From an uncultured Shimia sp. (GTDB lineage Bacteria; Pseudomonadota; Alphaproteobacteria; Rhodobacterales; Rhodobacteraceae), in NCBI RefSeq assembly GCF_947493595.1, contig NZ_CANLRL010000003.1, positions 124,001 through 188,000 of the forward strand: a DNA stretch of 64,000 nucleotides. The letters are read 5' to 3'. Below, one piece after another: positions 41,084-48,347 of the stretch. The first letter of the stretch is position 1. Every line of letters starts with the position of its first letter. A model generated the notes under the pieces. That model saw only the letters and a program-made list of their open reading frames with translations. It was not told the origin of the DNA and did no database searches. The position numbers were made by a program, and so were the translations under genes.

Positions 41084-42010
41084 ATGATGGATATTCTTGG
41101 CGGAGGCGCCGCAACTGCGCCCGCAGCAGGCGATTTGATCAAGGACGTGTCAGAGGCCACTTTTATGGCCGAGGTTGTGGATGCCTCTATGACCGTGCCG
41201 GTGATTGTGGATTTCTGGGCGCCATGGTGTGGCCCGTGCAAAACTCTTGGCCCGGCCCTTGAAGCGGCCGTGACCGCCGCTGGTGGCGCAGTGAAAATGG
41301 CCAAGATCAACGTTGACGAAAACCAGGGTATTGCTGGCCAGATGCGTGTGCAGTCGATCCCGACAGTCTATGCTTTCTGGCAAGGCCAGCCGGTTGACGG
41401 GTTCCAGGGCGCATTGCCGGGCAGCGAGATTGACGCTTTTGTGGCCCGTGTTGTCGAGGCGGCTGGAGGTCAGGTGCCGGATGGCGGTTTGGCGGATGCT
41501 TTGGTCGCGGCCGAAGAGATGTTGACCGAAGGGGATGCGGCCTCTGCAGCGGAAACCTTTGCGGCGATTGCGGATCAAGATCCTGAAAATGCAGAAGCTT
41601 TTGCCGGTTTGGCGCGGTCTTACCTGGCCTTGGCGCAGGTGGATGAGGCTGAAGCTGTGATCAACGGCGTGCCAGAAGTCATTTCTGCAGCTCCGGAAAT
41701 CGAAGCGGTTCGGGCGCAAATTGAACTCGCCCGTCAGGCCGAAAATGCCGGTCCCGTGGCCGAACTGCGCGCCGCTGTGGACGCCGATCCGGACAATCAT
41801 CAGGCCCGTTTGGATCTGGCGCAGGCGCTGCACGGCGCCGATCAGGTCGAGGAAGCCGTGGATGAGCTTCTGGAACTCTTCCGCCGCGATCGCGAATGGA
41901 ACGACGGCGCGGCCAAAGCGCAGCTCTTCACCATCTTTGAGGCGCTCAAGCCCAATGATCCGGTGGTGCTGAATGGCCGTCGCAAGCTCAGCTCGATGAT
42001 CTTCGCCTGA
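41084..42010 (+). CDS. Thioredoxin-TPR protein (CnoX/YbbN-like)
   Basis: 308 aa, cytoplasmic. N-terminal thioredoxin domain with the redox site WCGPC (residues about 48-52) in IVDFWAPWCGPCKTLGP and cis-Pro SIPTVYAF; C-terminal TPR-like helices (160-300) with AEEMLTEGDAASAAETFAAIADQDPENAEAFAGLARSYL. CnoX-like proteins protect chaperone substrates against oxidation and hand them to GroEL or DnaK. Followed by the Lon-N domain gene after 40 bases and, with Trm112, forms a probable operon. Confidence 0.92.
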   Translation: MMDILGGGAATAPAAGDLIKDVSEATFMAEVVDASMTVPVIVDFWAPWCGPCKTLGPALEAAVTAAGGAVKMAKINVDENQGIAGQMRVQSIPTVYAFWQGQPVDGFQGALPGSEIDAFVARVVEAAGGQVPDGGLADALVAAEEMLTEGDAASAAETFAAIADQDPENAEAFAGLARSYLALAQVDEAEAVINGVPEVISAAPEIEAVRAQIELARQAENAGPVAELRAAVDADPDNHQARLDLAQALHGADQVEEAVDELLELFRRDREWNDGAAKAQLFTIFEALKPNDPVVLNGRRKLSSMIFA

Positions 42011-42050
42011 TCCGCTTTGCGGATTGGGCAAACCGGAGTAGGCTTTTGGC

Positions 42051-42695
42051 ATGATTAAAGCCGCTGACTTACCGGACACATTGTCTGTGTTTCCCTTGCC
42101 CGGGGCGCTGTTGTTGCCCCGGTCTCGCTTGCCGCTGCATATCTTTGAACCGCGCTATTTGGCGATGCTGGACGACGCGCTCAAGACCAGTGAGCGGCTG
42201 ATAGGCATGGTGCAACCCAACGAAGTGCCGGGCCGCGATGCCAATGGATTGCACACCATTGGCTGTGTTGGCCGCATCACCCAGTTTTCCGAAACCGGCG
42301 ACAACCGCTATCTGATCACTTTGACCGGAGTGTCCCGGTTCCGGATTCAGCAAGAGGTGGAGGGGTTCACACCCTATCGCCGGTGTCAGGTCAATTGGGA
42401 CGGCTTTGCCCATGACCTAGGTCCCACCGAACAGGACGCCGGCTTTCAACGTCCGGCTTTTATGGACCTGCTGAAGCGGTATTTTGAGCACTTGGATCTG
42501 TCGACCGATTGGGACACGCTCAAAGACGCAGACGACGAGTTGTTGATCAATTCGCTGTCGATGTTGTTGGAATTCTCGGCAGAAGACAAACAGGCCTTGC
42601 TGGAGGCACCGTCTTTGTCCACACGTCGGGAAACCCTTGTCACGCTACTGGAATTTGCGCTGCGTGGCGGCGCTGGAGAGGACTTTATGCAATGA
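42051..42695 (+). CDS. Lon substrate-binding-domain protein
   Basis: 214 aa. A stand-alone LON_substr_bdg domain ([45 protein letters not shown] at 10-55), with no AAA+ or protease part. Such proteins are thought to be protein-quality-control or adaptor factors. The stop overlaps the Trm112-like gene as ATGA; it lies behind the CnoX-like gene, which supports a protein-stress role. Confidence 0.87.
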   Translation: MIKAADLPDTLSVFPLPGALLLPRSRLPLHIFEPRYLAMLDDALKTSERLIGMVQPNEVPGRDANGLHTIGCVGRITQFSETGDNRYLITLTGVSRFRIQQEVEGFTPYRRCQVNWDGFAHDLGPTEQDAGFQRPAFMDLLKRYFEHLDLSTDWDTLKDADDELLINSLSMLLEFSAEDKQALLEAPSLSTRRETLVTLLEFALRGGAGEDFMQ

Positions 42696-42886
42696 ATGCC
42701 CACACCACACCCGGACCAAATTTTGACCGTCGGATGCTGGAAGCACTGATCTGCCCGCAGACACGCACCCGTTTGGAGTATGATGCGGCGCGTCAGGAGT
42801 TGGTGTCCAAGGCCGCCAATCTGGCGTTCCCAATTCGCGAAGGCATTCCGGTGATGCTGATCGACGAAGCCCGCGTGCTGGACTGA
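42692..42886 (+). CDS. Trm112-family small protein
   Basis: 64 aa. [44 protein letters not shown] is the Trm112p core. Other members carry a Cys-pair zinc ribbon, but only one Cys is seen here (CPQT), as in many bacterial versions. Trm112 proteins stabilise methyltransferases in archaea and eukaryotes; in bacteria the role is unclear. ATGA-coupled to the Lon-N gene. Confidence 0.85.
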   Translation: MNAHTTPGPNFDRRMLEALICPQTRTRLEYDAARQELVSKAANLAFPIREGIPVMLIDEARVLD

Positions 42887-42897
42887 TCCCTAACAGG

Positions 42898-42959
42898 GAG
42901 GGGCCAGCCCCCTCTTGGCTGCGCCAAGTCACCCCCAGGATATTTTTGGCCAAATGAAG
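42898..42959 (+). repeat. Modular intergenic repeat, copy B
   Basis: Order: GAGGGGC-CA-GCCCCCTC hairpin, CTTGGC-TGC-GCCAAG hairpin (42914-42928), then TCACCCCCAGGATATTTTTGG, followed by CCAAATGAAG. It lies behind the Trm112-like gene and before the convergent UbiH-type gene. Confidence 0.7.
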
Positions 42960-42966
42960 TTGTGGG

Positions 42967-44181
42967 TTAGCGCATCAGCTTGGGCAATTCGCCATTTAAT
43001 CCCGCGGCCTCTCGCATAAACGTCCGGCGCAGGCCAGGCACGGCGCCGACAAGCCCCATGCCCACATCTCGTGCGGCGCGCAGGAGTGGATTGTCGTTGG
43101 AAAACAGTTTGTTGGTCAGATCGGTGGCCGCCACCAATGTGGCCGTGTCAAACCGCCGCCACTCTTGATATCGTGCCAGCACCAGCTCTGAGGCAAAGTC
43201 TTCGCCCCGGTGTTGGGCCTCGGTCAGTACCTGTGCCAATGCCGCCACATCCCGCAGCCCCGCATTGAGACCTTGACCGGCAATTGGGTGCATCCCATGC
43301 GCCGCATCGCCCACCAGCGCGATACGCTCTGCGATGAAGTCGTTGGCCACGGACAGGCTCAGCGGGTAGGTAAAGCGGTTGCCGGTGAGGGTAATTTCCC
43401 CCAGAAAGTCGCCAAACCGCGGGCGCAGCACCGCCATGTAGTCTTCGTCGGAAAGCGCATGGATCGCCGCGGCATTCTCATCGGTTTCGGACCAGACAAT
43501 CGAACACATGTTGCCCGGCAGCGGCAGGATCGCCAGCGGACCCGGCGGCATGAAAAACTGATGCGCCACGCCATTGTGCGGCATTTCGTGCTTGATGGCG
43601 CAGACCAAGGCCGTTTGGCCATAGCCCCAGCCGGTGCGTTTGATGCCCGCGCGTTTGCCCACGCCGGTTTGCCGCCCGTCACAGCCGACCAGCAGCCTGG
43701 CGCGGTGTGTGCAACCGTCACTAAAGGTCGCAGTGACGCCTGAGGTGTCCACAGCCTGATCGGTGACTGAGGTGCCGGAGATCAAGGTGATGCGTGGCTC
43801 TGCCTCCATCGCCTCCAGAAAGGCGCGGTAGAGGAAGCGATCCTCAAGCATAAAGCCCATCGGGCCTTCTTCGATCTCGGTGTGGTCAAAATGCAGAAAA
43901 AACGGCGCTGGCCCTTCGCCGGCGCGGCCATCGGACACTTTGATGTCGCGCATCGGCTCGGAGTGCTCTGCCACCCTGCCCCAGACACCAATCGCCGCCA
44001 GCAGCCGTTTTGAGGCCAGCGCCAGCGCATAGCCGCGCCCGTCAAAGTTGCTGCCTGCGCGTTCGGGTGCGGGACGGGCGTCCACCACGGTCACGTCAAA
44101 GCCGGCCTGCGCCAGCGCCAAAGCCAAGGCCGGGCCGTTGAGACCGCCACCGGCAATCAGGATATCGCTATCAAATGTCAT
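42967..44181 (-). CDS. UbiH/UbiF/COQ6-family FAD monooxygenase
   Basis: 404 aa from ATG 44181. FAD-binding GGGLNGPALALALAQAGFDVTVVDARP at 10-36, the middle motif ...VGCDGRQTGVGKRAGI, and the second site FIAERIALVGDAAHGMHPIAGQGLNAGLRDVAALAQVL near 285-322 mark the ubiquinone-biosynthesis hydroxylase group (UbiH/F/I). It hydroxylates the ring of a polyprenylphenol intermediate; which position cannot be told. No Shine-Dalgarno sequence; the promoter puts +1 on the ATG. Starts 84 bases from the divergent amidase gene. Confidence 0.92.
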   Translation of the reverse strand: MTFDSDILIAGGGLNGPALALALAQAGFDVTVVDARPAPERAGSNFDGRGYALALASKRLLAAIGVWGRVAEHSEPMRDIKVSDGRAGEGPAPFFLHFDHTEIEEGPMGFMLEDRFLYRAFLEAMEAEPRITLISGTSVTDQAVDTSGVTATFSDGCTHRARLLVGCDGRQTGVGKRAGIKRTGWGYGQTALVCAIKHEMPHNGVAHQFFMPPGPLAILPLPGNMCSIVWSETDENAAAIHALSDEDYMAVLRPRFGDFLGEITLTGNRFTYPLSLSVANDFIAERIALVGDAAHGMHPIAGQGLNAGLRDVAALAQVLTEAQHRGEDFASELVLARYQEWRRFDTATLVAATDLTNKLFSNDNPLLRAARDVGMGLVGAVPGLRRTFMREAAGLNGELPKLMR

Positions 44182-44187
44182 GGGGCC

Positions 44188-44215
44188 AATATGGGCGTCG
44201 CTTCGGGATTGTCCA
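44188..44215 (-). promoter_or_regulatory. Promoter predicting a leaderless UbiH-type transcript
   Basis: TGGACA (44215-44210; five of six -35 bases), a 16-nt spacer and CATATT (44193-44188; four of six -10 bases) put +1 near 44181, which is the A of the start codon. This agrees with the absence of a ribosome binding site. Confidence 0.5.
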
Positions 44216-44265
44216 TGCGCGATTGCGCCGCTACCGTCGCCAACGAAGAGAAAGTGGAGGGCAGA

Positions 44266-45600
44266 ATGTTGGATTGGCTGGAGAAAAGCGCCGCAGACCT
44301 GGGGCGGGGCATTGAAAGCGGGGCGATTGACCCTGTGGCGCTGACCCAAGCCTTCTTGGGGGCGATTGATGGCCATGATGCGCGGGATCGGATTTATGCG
44401 AAGGTGACCGCCGAACGCGCCTTGGCCGAAGCCGAAGCCGCCGCCGAACGCGCCCGCGCGGGTCAACGTCTGTCGCCCTTGGACGGTGTGCCAGTGAGCT
44501 GGAAAGACCTGTTTGACACAGCTGGCATCGCCACAGAGGCCGGCTCGGCTTTGCTCAAGGGCCGTGTGCCGACACGCGACGCCGAAGTGCTGCGCAACGC
44601 CACGGCTGCGGGCCTGATCTGTCTGGGAAAAACGCATATGAGCGAGTTGGCGTTTTCTGGCATTGGCCTCAACCCGATCACCGCAACGCCGCCTTGCGTG
44701 AACGATCCCGGCGCAGTGCCCGGCGGGTCCTCCTCCGGTGCGGCGGCCTCGGTGGCCTTTGGGCTGGCGGCTGCGGGCATTGGCTCTGACACCGGCGGTT
44801 CGGTGCGCATTCCGGCGGCGTGGAACGATCTGGTGGGCCTCAAAACCACCGCTGGCCGGGTGTCCTGCGAAGGCACCGTGCCGCTGTGTCGCAAGTTTGA
44901 CACGGTTGGTCCGCTGACGCGTACCGTGGAAGATGCCGCGCTGCTCTTGGGTATTTTGGAAGGCAAACCTGTGCCGGACCTGCGCGGTGCGTCGCTCGCA
45001 GGCACCCGCATGGCTGTGCTGGAAACCGTGGCGCTGGATCAAGTGCGTGAGGCGCCGCTCGCCGGGTTTGAACGCACGCTGCACCGGTTGCGCGAAGCGG
45101 GTGCTGAGCTGGAGTTCCTCAAGGCTGAGGAGGTGGCGGAGGCCATGGCGCTCTCCGCGCCGCTGTTTACCGCAGAAGCCTATGGTGAGTGGAAAGAGGT
45201 GATTGAGGCGGCACCGGAAAAGATGTTTGAGCAAATTCTGGAACGCTTCCGCTCTGGCGCTTCCTTTAGCGGGCCGGACTATGTCGCCGCCTGGCACAAG
45301 CTTGATGCGCATCGGGCGACGTGGAACGCGCGGATTTCCGGGTATGATGCCGTACTGCTGCCCACTGCGCCGATCTTGCCGCCAAACATCGAGCGGTTGA
45401 TGCACGATCAGGAGTACTATGTGACCGAAAACCTGCTGGCCTTACGCAACACACGCATTGGCAACCTGATGGGCTCTGCCGCAATCACCTTGCCAACCGG
45501 CGTGCCAAGCTGTGGCCTGATGATGCTGGGACAGGGCGGGTCCGAGGAGCGGCTGTTGCGGTTGGCGGCGGCAGCTGAGCCGTTGTTCGGAACACCCTAA
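44266..45600 (+). CDS. Amidase signature family hydrolase
   Basis: 444 aa from ATG 44266, with GGAGGG four bases upstream. Ser-cisSer-Lys triad: Lys in VPVSWKDLFDTAG (about 78-90), cis-Ser in GGSSSGAAASV (about 154-164), nucleophile Ser in GIGSDTGGSVRIPAAWNDLVGLKTT. It hydrolyses an amide; the family includes GatA, but this one is shorter and outside gatCAB, and no gatC/gatB is nearby. Followed by repeat copy A. Confidence 0.9.
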   Translation: MLDWLEKSAADLGRGIESGAIDPVALTQAFLGAIDGHDARDRIYAKVTAERALAEAEAAAERARAGQRLSPLDGVPVSWKDLFDTAGIATEAGSALLKGRVPTRDAEVLRNATAAGLICLGKTHMSELAFSGIGLNPITATPPCVNDPGAVPGGSSSGAAASVAFGLAAAGIGSDTGGSVRIPAAWNDLVGLKTTAGRVSCEGTVPLCRKFDTVGPLTRTVEDAALLLGILEGKPVPDLRGASLAGTRMAVLETVALDQVREAPLAGFERTLHRLREAGAELEFLKAEEVAEAMALSAPLFTAEAYGEWKEVIEAAPEKMFEQILERFRSGASFSGPDYVAAWHKLDAHRATWNARISGYDAVLLPTAPILPPNIERLMHDQEYYVTENLLALRNTRIGNLMGSAAITLPTGVPSCGLMMLGQGGSEERLLRLAAAAEPLFGTP

Positions 45601-45655
45601 GAGGGGCCAGCCCCTCACTTGCGCCTTGCGCAAGTTCACCCCGGGGTATTTAGGG
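45601..45655 (+). repeat. Modular intergenic repeat, copy A
   Basis: Directly after the amidase stop: GAGGGGC-CA-GCCCCTC (45601-45616), ACTTGCGC-CTT-GCGCAAGT (45617-45635), then CACCCCGGGGTATTTAGGG (45637-45655). Two perfect hairpins in tandem; the best-preserved copy in the window. It may terminate or stabilise the amidase mRNA. Confidence 0.75.
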
Positions 45656-45701
45656 ACTGTGAAACCTGAGGCGGCACATCGCTTTGGTGATGGAGAGCGA
45701 T

Positions 45702-46805
45702 ATGCGCAAGTTTGAGATTTTTGTTGTCACCGCACCGGGGTTGGAAAAACCTTTGGCGGCTGAGATCACCGAAGCTGGATTCAAAAAGCCCAAGATGATG
45801 CCCGGTGGCGTGCGTTTTCGCGGCAATTGGCAGGATGTCTGGCGCGCCAACCTGTGTCTGCGTGGCGCGGTGCGGGTGCTGGCGCGGATTGGCAATTTCC
45901 AATGTATGCATCTCAATCTGCTGGAGCGGCAAATTGGCGAGATGTCGTGGACGCCGTATCTGCGGCCTGATGTGCCTGTGAAGGTGGAGGTGGTGACGCA
46001 GAAGTCCAAGATCTACCATGCAGGGGCGGCCAAGGAGCGTATTGAGAAAGGTCTCGTTGCCGCCGTGGGCGTGCCGATTTCCGATGAAGCTGACGTGGTG
46101 CTCAAGGTGCGCATCGACAACAACATGCTGACCTTCTCGCTCGATACGTCGGGCGAAAGCCTGCACAAACGCGGCCATAAACCTGCCGTGGCCAAAGCGC
46201 CGATGCGGGAAAACATGGCGGCGCTGTTCCTGCGCCAGATGGGCTTTGATGGCAGCCAAACGGTCTATGACCCGATGTGTGGCTCCGGCACCTTTGTGAT
46301 TGAAGCGGCCGAGATGGCGGCAGGCCTTCTGCCGGGGCGCAGCCGTCGGTTTGCTTTTGAGCAACTGGCCAGTTTTGACGCGGGGGCCTATGCGGAGCTG
46401 CGACAATCCGGCGAGGCCCATAGCTCCAAGGCTCGTTTTTATGGCTCAGACAAAGATGCGGGCGCCATTCGGATGTCCTTTGAAAACGCGGATCGCGCTG
46501 GCGTAGCGGATTTCTGCAGCTTTGAACAAAAAAGCGCGGGTGAGATCACGCCCCCGAACGACTCGCCCGGCATTGTGATTGTGAACCCGCCTTATGGTGC
46601 GCGCCTTGGCGACAAAAAGGGGCTGTTTGCTTTGCATGCCAGCTTGGGCAAGGCCCTTTCTGCGCACTTCTCCGGTTGGAAGGTTGGCATAATCACCACA
46701 GACGCTGGGTTGGCCAAAGCCACCCACTTGCCGCTTGAGGCCCCATTTGCAACGGTGGCCCATGGTGGTTTGAAAGTGCAGCTCTTTACCTGTGAGGTGC
46801 CGTAA
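45702..46805 (+). CDS. THUMP-domain RNA methyltransferase (RlmL/UPF0020 type)
   Basis: 367 aa from ATG 45702 with GGAG upstream. N-terminal THUMP/ferredoxin-like RNA-binding region (1-150) with FEIFVVTAPGLEKPLAAEI, then a Rossmann methyltransferase domain: SAM loop DPMCGSGTFVIEAAEMA near 190 and the amino-N methylation motif NPPYGARLG near 288. Probably an N2-guanine methyltransferase for 23S rRNA (the RlmL N-terminal type). Confidence 0.9.
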   Translation: MRKFEIFVVTAPGLEKPLAAEITEAGFKKPKMMPGGVRFRGNWQDVWRANLCLRGAVRVLARIGNFQCMHLNLLERQIGEMSWTPYLRPDVPVKVEVVTQKSKIYHAGAAKERIEKGLVAAVGVPISDEADVVLKVRIDNNMLTFSLDTSGESLHKRGHKPAVAKAPMRENMAALFLRQMGFDGSQTVYDPMCGSGTFVIEAAEMAAGLLPGRSRRFAFEQLASFDAGAYAELRQSGEAHSSKARFYGSDKDAGAIRMSFENADRAGVADFCSFEQKSAGEITPPNDSPGIVIVNPPYGARLGDKKGLFALHASLGKALSAHFSGWKVGIITTDAGLAKATHLPLEAPFATVAHGGLKVQLFTCEVP

Positions 46806-46820
46806 CACAGAGGGTGTGTC

Positions 46821-47546
46821 ATGAGTGACGGTGTGTTTGATGCTGAGGTGGCCGCAACCTATGACGCCAACCATGTTGGCACTGATCCCGCGCTTGTCAC
46901 GCGCTGTGTTGATCGTCTGGTTGATCTGGCCAATGGCGGTGCGGCGCTGGAATTTGCCATTGGAACCGGGCGCATTGCCCTGCCTCTCGTGGCGCGGGGC
47001 GTGCCAGTCAGTGGCAACGAGCTGTCCGCGGCGATGTTGGCCCAGATGCGTAAGAAACCCGGCGGGGCTGATATCCCAGTGGTGGTTGGGGATATGACCC
47101 AGGTGCGGGTCGACGGTGATTTTTCACTGGTCTATCTGGTGTATAACACCATTGATAATCTCACCACGCAGGGCGCACAGGTTGCTTGCTTTGAAAATGC
47201 GTCCCGGCATTTGCGCCCCGGGGGCTGCTTTGTAGTTGAAACTCTGGTGCCGCCATTGCAGCGCTTGCCGTTTGGGGAAACACACGTGCCTTTTGCCCAT
47301 GACCCCGATCATTGGGGTGTCGATGAGATCGATGTGGTCACGCAATCCTACAGCTCGCATCACCTTTGGATCAAAGACGGGCAGGCCGAACATCTTTCGG
47401 CGCCGTTCCGCTATGCTTGGCCAGCTGAGCTGGACCTTATGGCGCGGATCGCGGGCATGACGTTGGAACATCGTTGGCAAGATTGGACCCGTGCGCCCTT
47501 TACCAACATGAGCAAAACCCATGTGTCGGTGTGGCGGAAGGTGTGA
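46821..47546 (+). CDS. Class I SAM-dependent methyltransferase
   Basis: 241 aa. SAM motif I region ALEFAIGTGRIALPLVARG (about 38-56), acidic turn VSGNELSAAMLAQMRKK, motif II-like FSLVYLVYNTIDNLTTQ. Substrate unknown. ATG 46821 lies 16 bases after the RNA methyltransferase stop; the TGA overlaps the GTG start of the kinase gene. Confidence 0.85.
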   Translation: MSDGVFDAEVAATYDANHVGTDPALVTRCVDRLVDLANGGAALEFAIGTGRIALPLVARGVPVSGNELSAAMLAQMRKKPGGADIPVVVGDMTQVRVDGDFSLVYLVYNTIDNLTTQGAQVACFENASRHLRPGGCFVVETLVPPLQRLPFGETHVPFAHDPDHWGVDEIDVVTQSYSSHHLWIKDGQAEHLSAPFRYAWPAELDLMARIAGMTLEHRWQDWTRAPFTNMSKTHVSVWRKV

Positions 47547-48256
47547 GTTTACCGCCTATAAACCTGTGGCGTGTGTCAGCACCTTTGGAACCGTTCTCTG
47601 GTGGCCATCGCAACCAAGTCTGGCGCACCCGTGGTTTGTCGCAGGATTTGGTGTTCAAATCCACCACCCGCAGCGAAGCGGCGCTTGATTGGCTTGCGCC
47701 GGTGCAGGATGTGGCGCGGCGCTGTGGGTTTGTGGTGCCACAGATGATACGCAGCACAAACGGTTGGTTGTCTGAGACGGGCTGGACCTGTGAAGCCTTT
47801 GTTGCGGGGGAGACTGTCTCACGTGACGGTTTCGCCGAGGTTGCGGCTCCGCTTGCCGACTTCCATGCGCAGACCGCAGGTTGGGACCAGCGTCCTGGGT
47901 TCCTGTCCTCAGTCGTGTTGCTCTCACAAGATTGCGGCGGTGATGTGGACCTCACACAAATGCCACCCGATGTGGTCGCGCTGTGTCGCGCGGCTTGGCG
48001 GGCTCTGCCTGACACACCCGCCTGCGTCGTGCATGGCGACCTGGCACCGGGCAATGTGCTGCAGCTTTCGGACGGCCGCTTTGCATTGCTTGATTGGGAC
48101 GAGTGTCGCGTGGATTTGCCGCTGTTTGACACCGCACCACATGCACCAAAATCCCGCGCCGAAACCCGTGCGCATTTGGCGTGGGAAGTGGCGTGCAGTT
48201 GGGCGCGGGAACCGGCTTATGCGCGCGATATGGCCGAGCGGTTGCGCAACACATAA
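47543..48256 (+). CDS. Aminoglycoside-phosphotransferase-like kinase (APH family)
   Basis: 237 aa from GTG 47543 (GTGA overlap with the upstream stop); an alternative GTG lies 12 bases earlier. Protein-kinase-like fold: glycine loop FSGGHRNQVWRT near 15-26, catalytic loop VVHGDLAPGNVLQL near 165 (HGDxxxxN) and metal-binding LLDWDECRVDLPLFD. APH-like proteins phosphorylate small molecules such as choline, thiamine or antibiotics; nothing here says which. Small for the family. Its stop faces the DnaE2 3' end 91 bases away, where an 8-base direct repeat ATACCGAC (48311-48318, 48322-48329) is seen. Confidence 0.8.
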   Translation: MSLPPINLWRVSAPLEPFSGGHRNQVWRTRGLSQDLVFKSTTRSEAALDWLAPVQDVARRCGFVVPQMIRSTNGWLSETGWTCEAFVAGETVSRDGFAEVAAPLADFHAQTAGWDQRPGFLSSVVLLSQDCGGDVDLTQMPPDVVALCRAAWRALPDTPACVVHGDLAPGNVLQLSDGRFALLDWDECRVDLPLFDTAPHAPKSRAETRAHLAWEVACSWAREPAYARDMAERLRNT

Positions 48257-48347
48257 GCGCGGTGCGTTTACCCAAATCGGCGCAAAACGCATCTCCGCAA
48301 AACAGTCGTGATACCGACAATATACCGACGTGGTTTTGAGGCCAGTT

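Noticed and set aside
42967-45405. Extended 812-codon open frame through the hydroxylase start
   Set aside because: Only the part from ATG 44181 carries the FAD-enzyme motifs; the upstream part is the reverse of the amidase gene.
48240-48347. Missing OB domain of DnaE2 in another frame (frameshift)
   Set aside because: The other two frames here give no OB-fold-like text and are too short to hold it.
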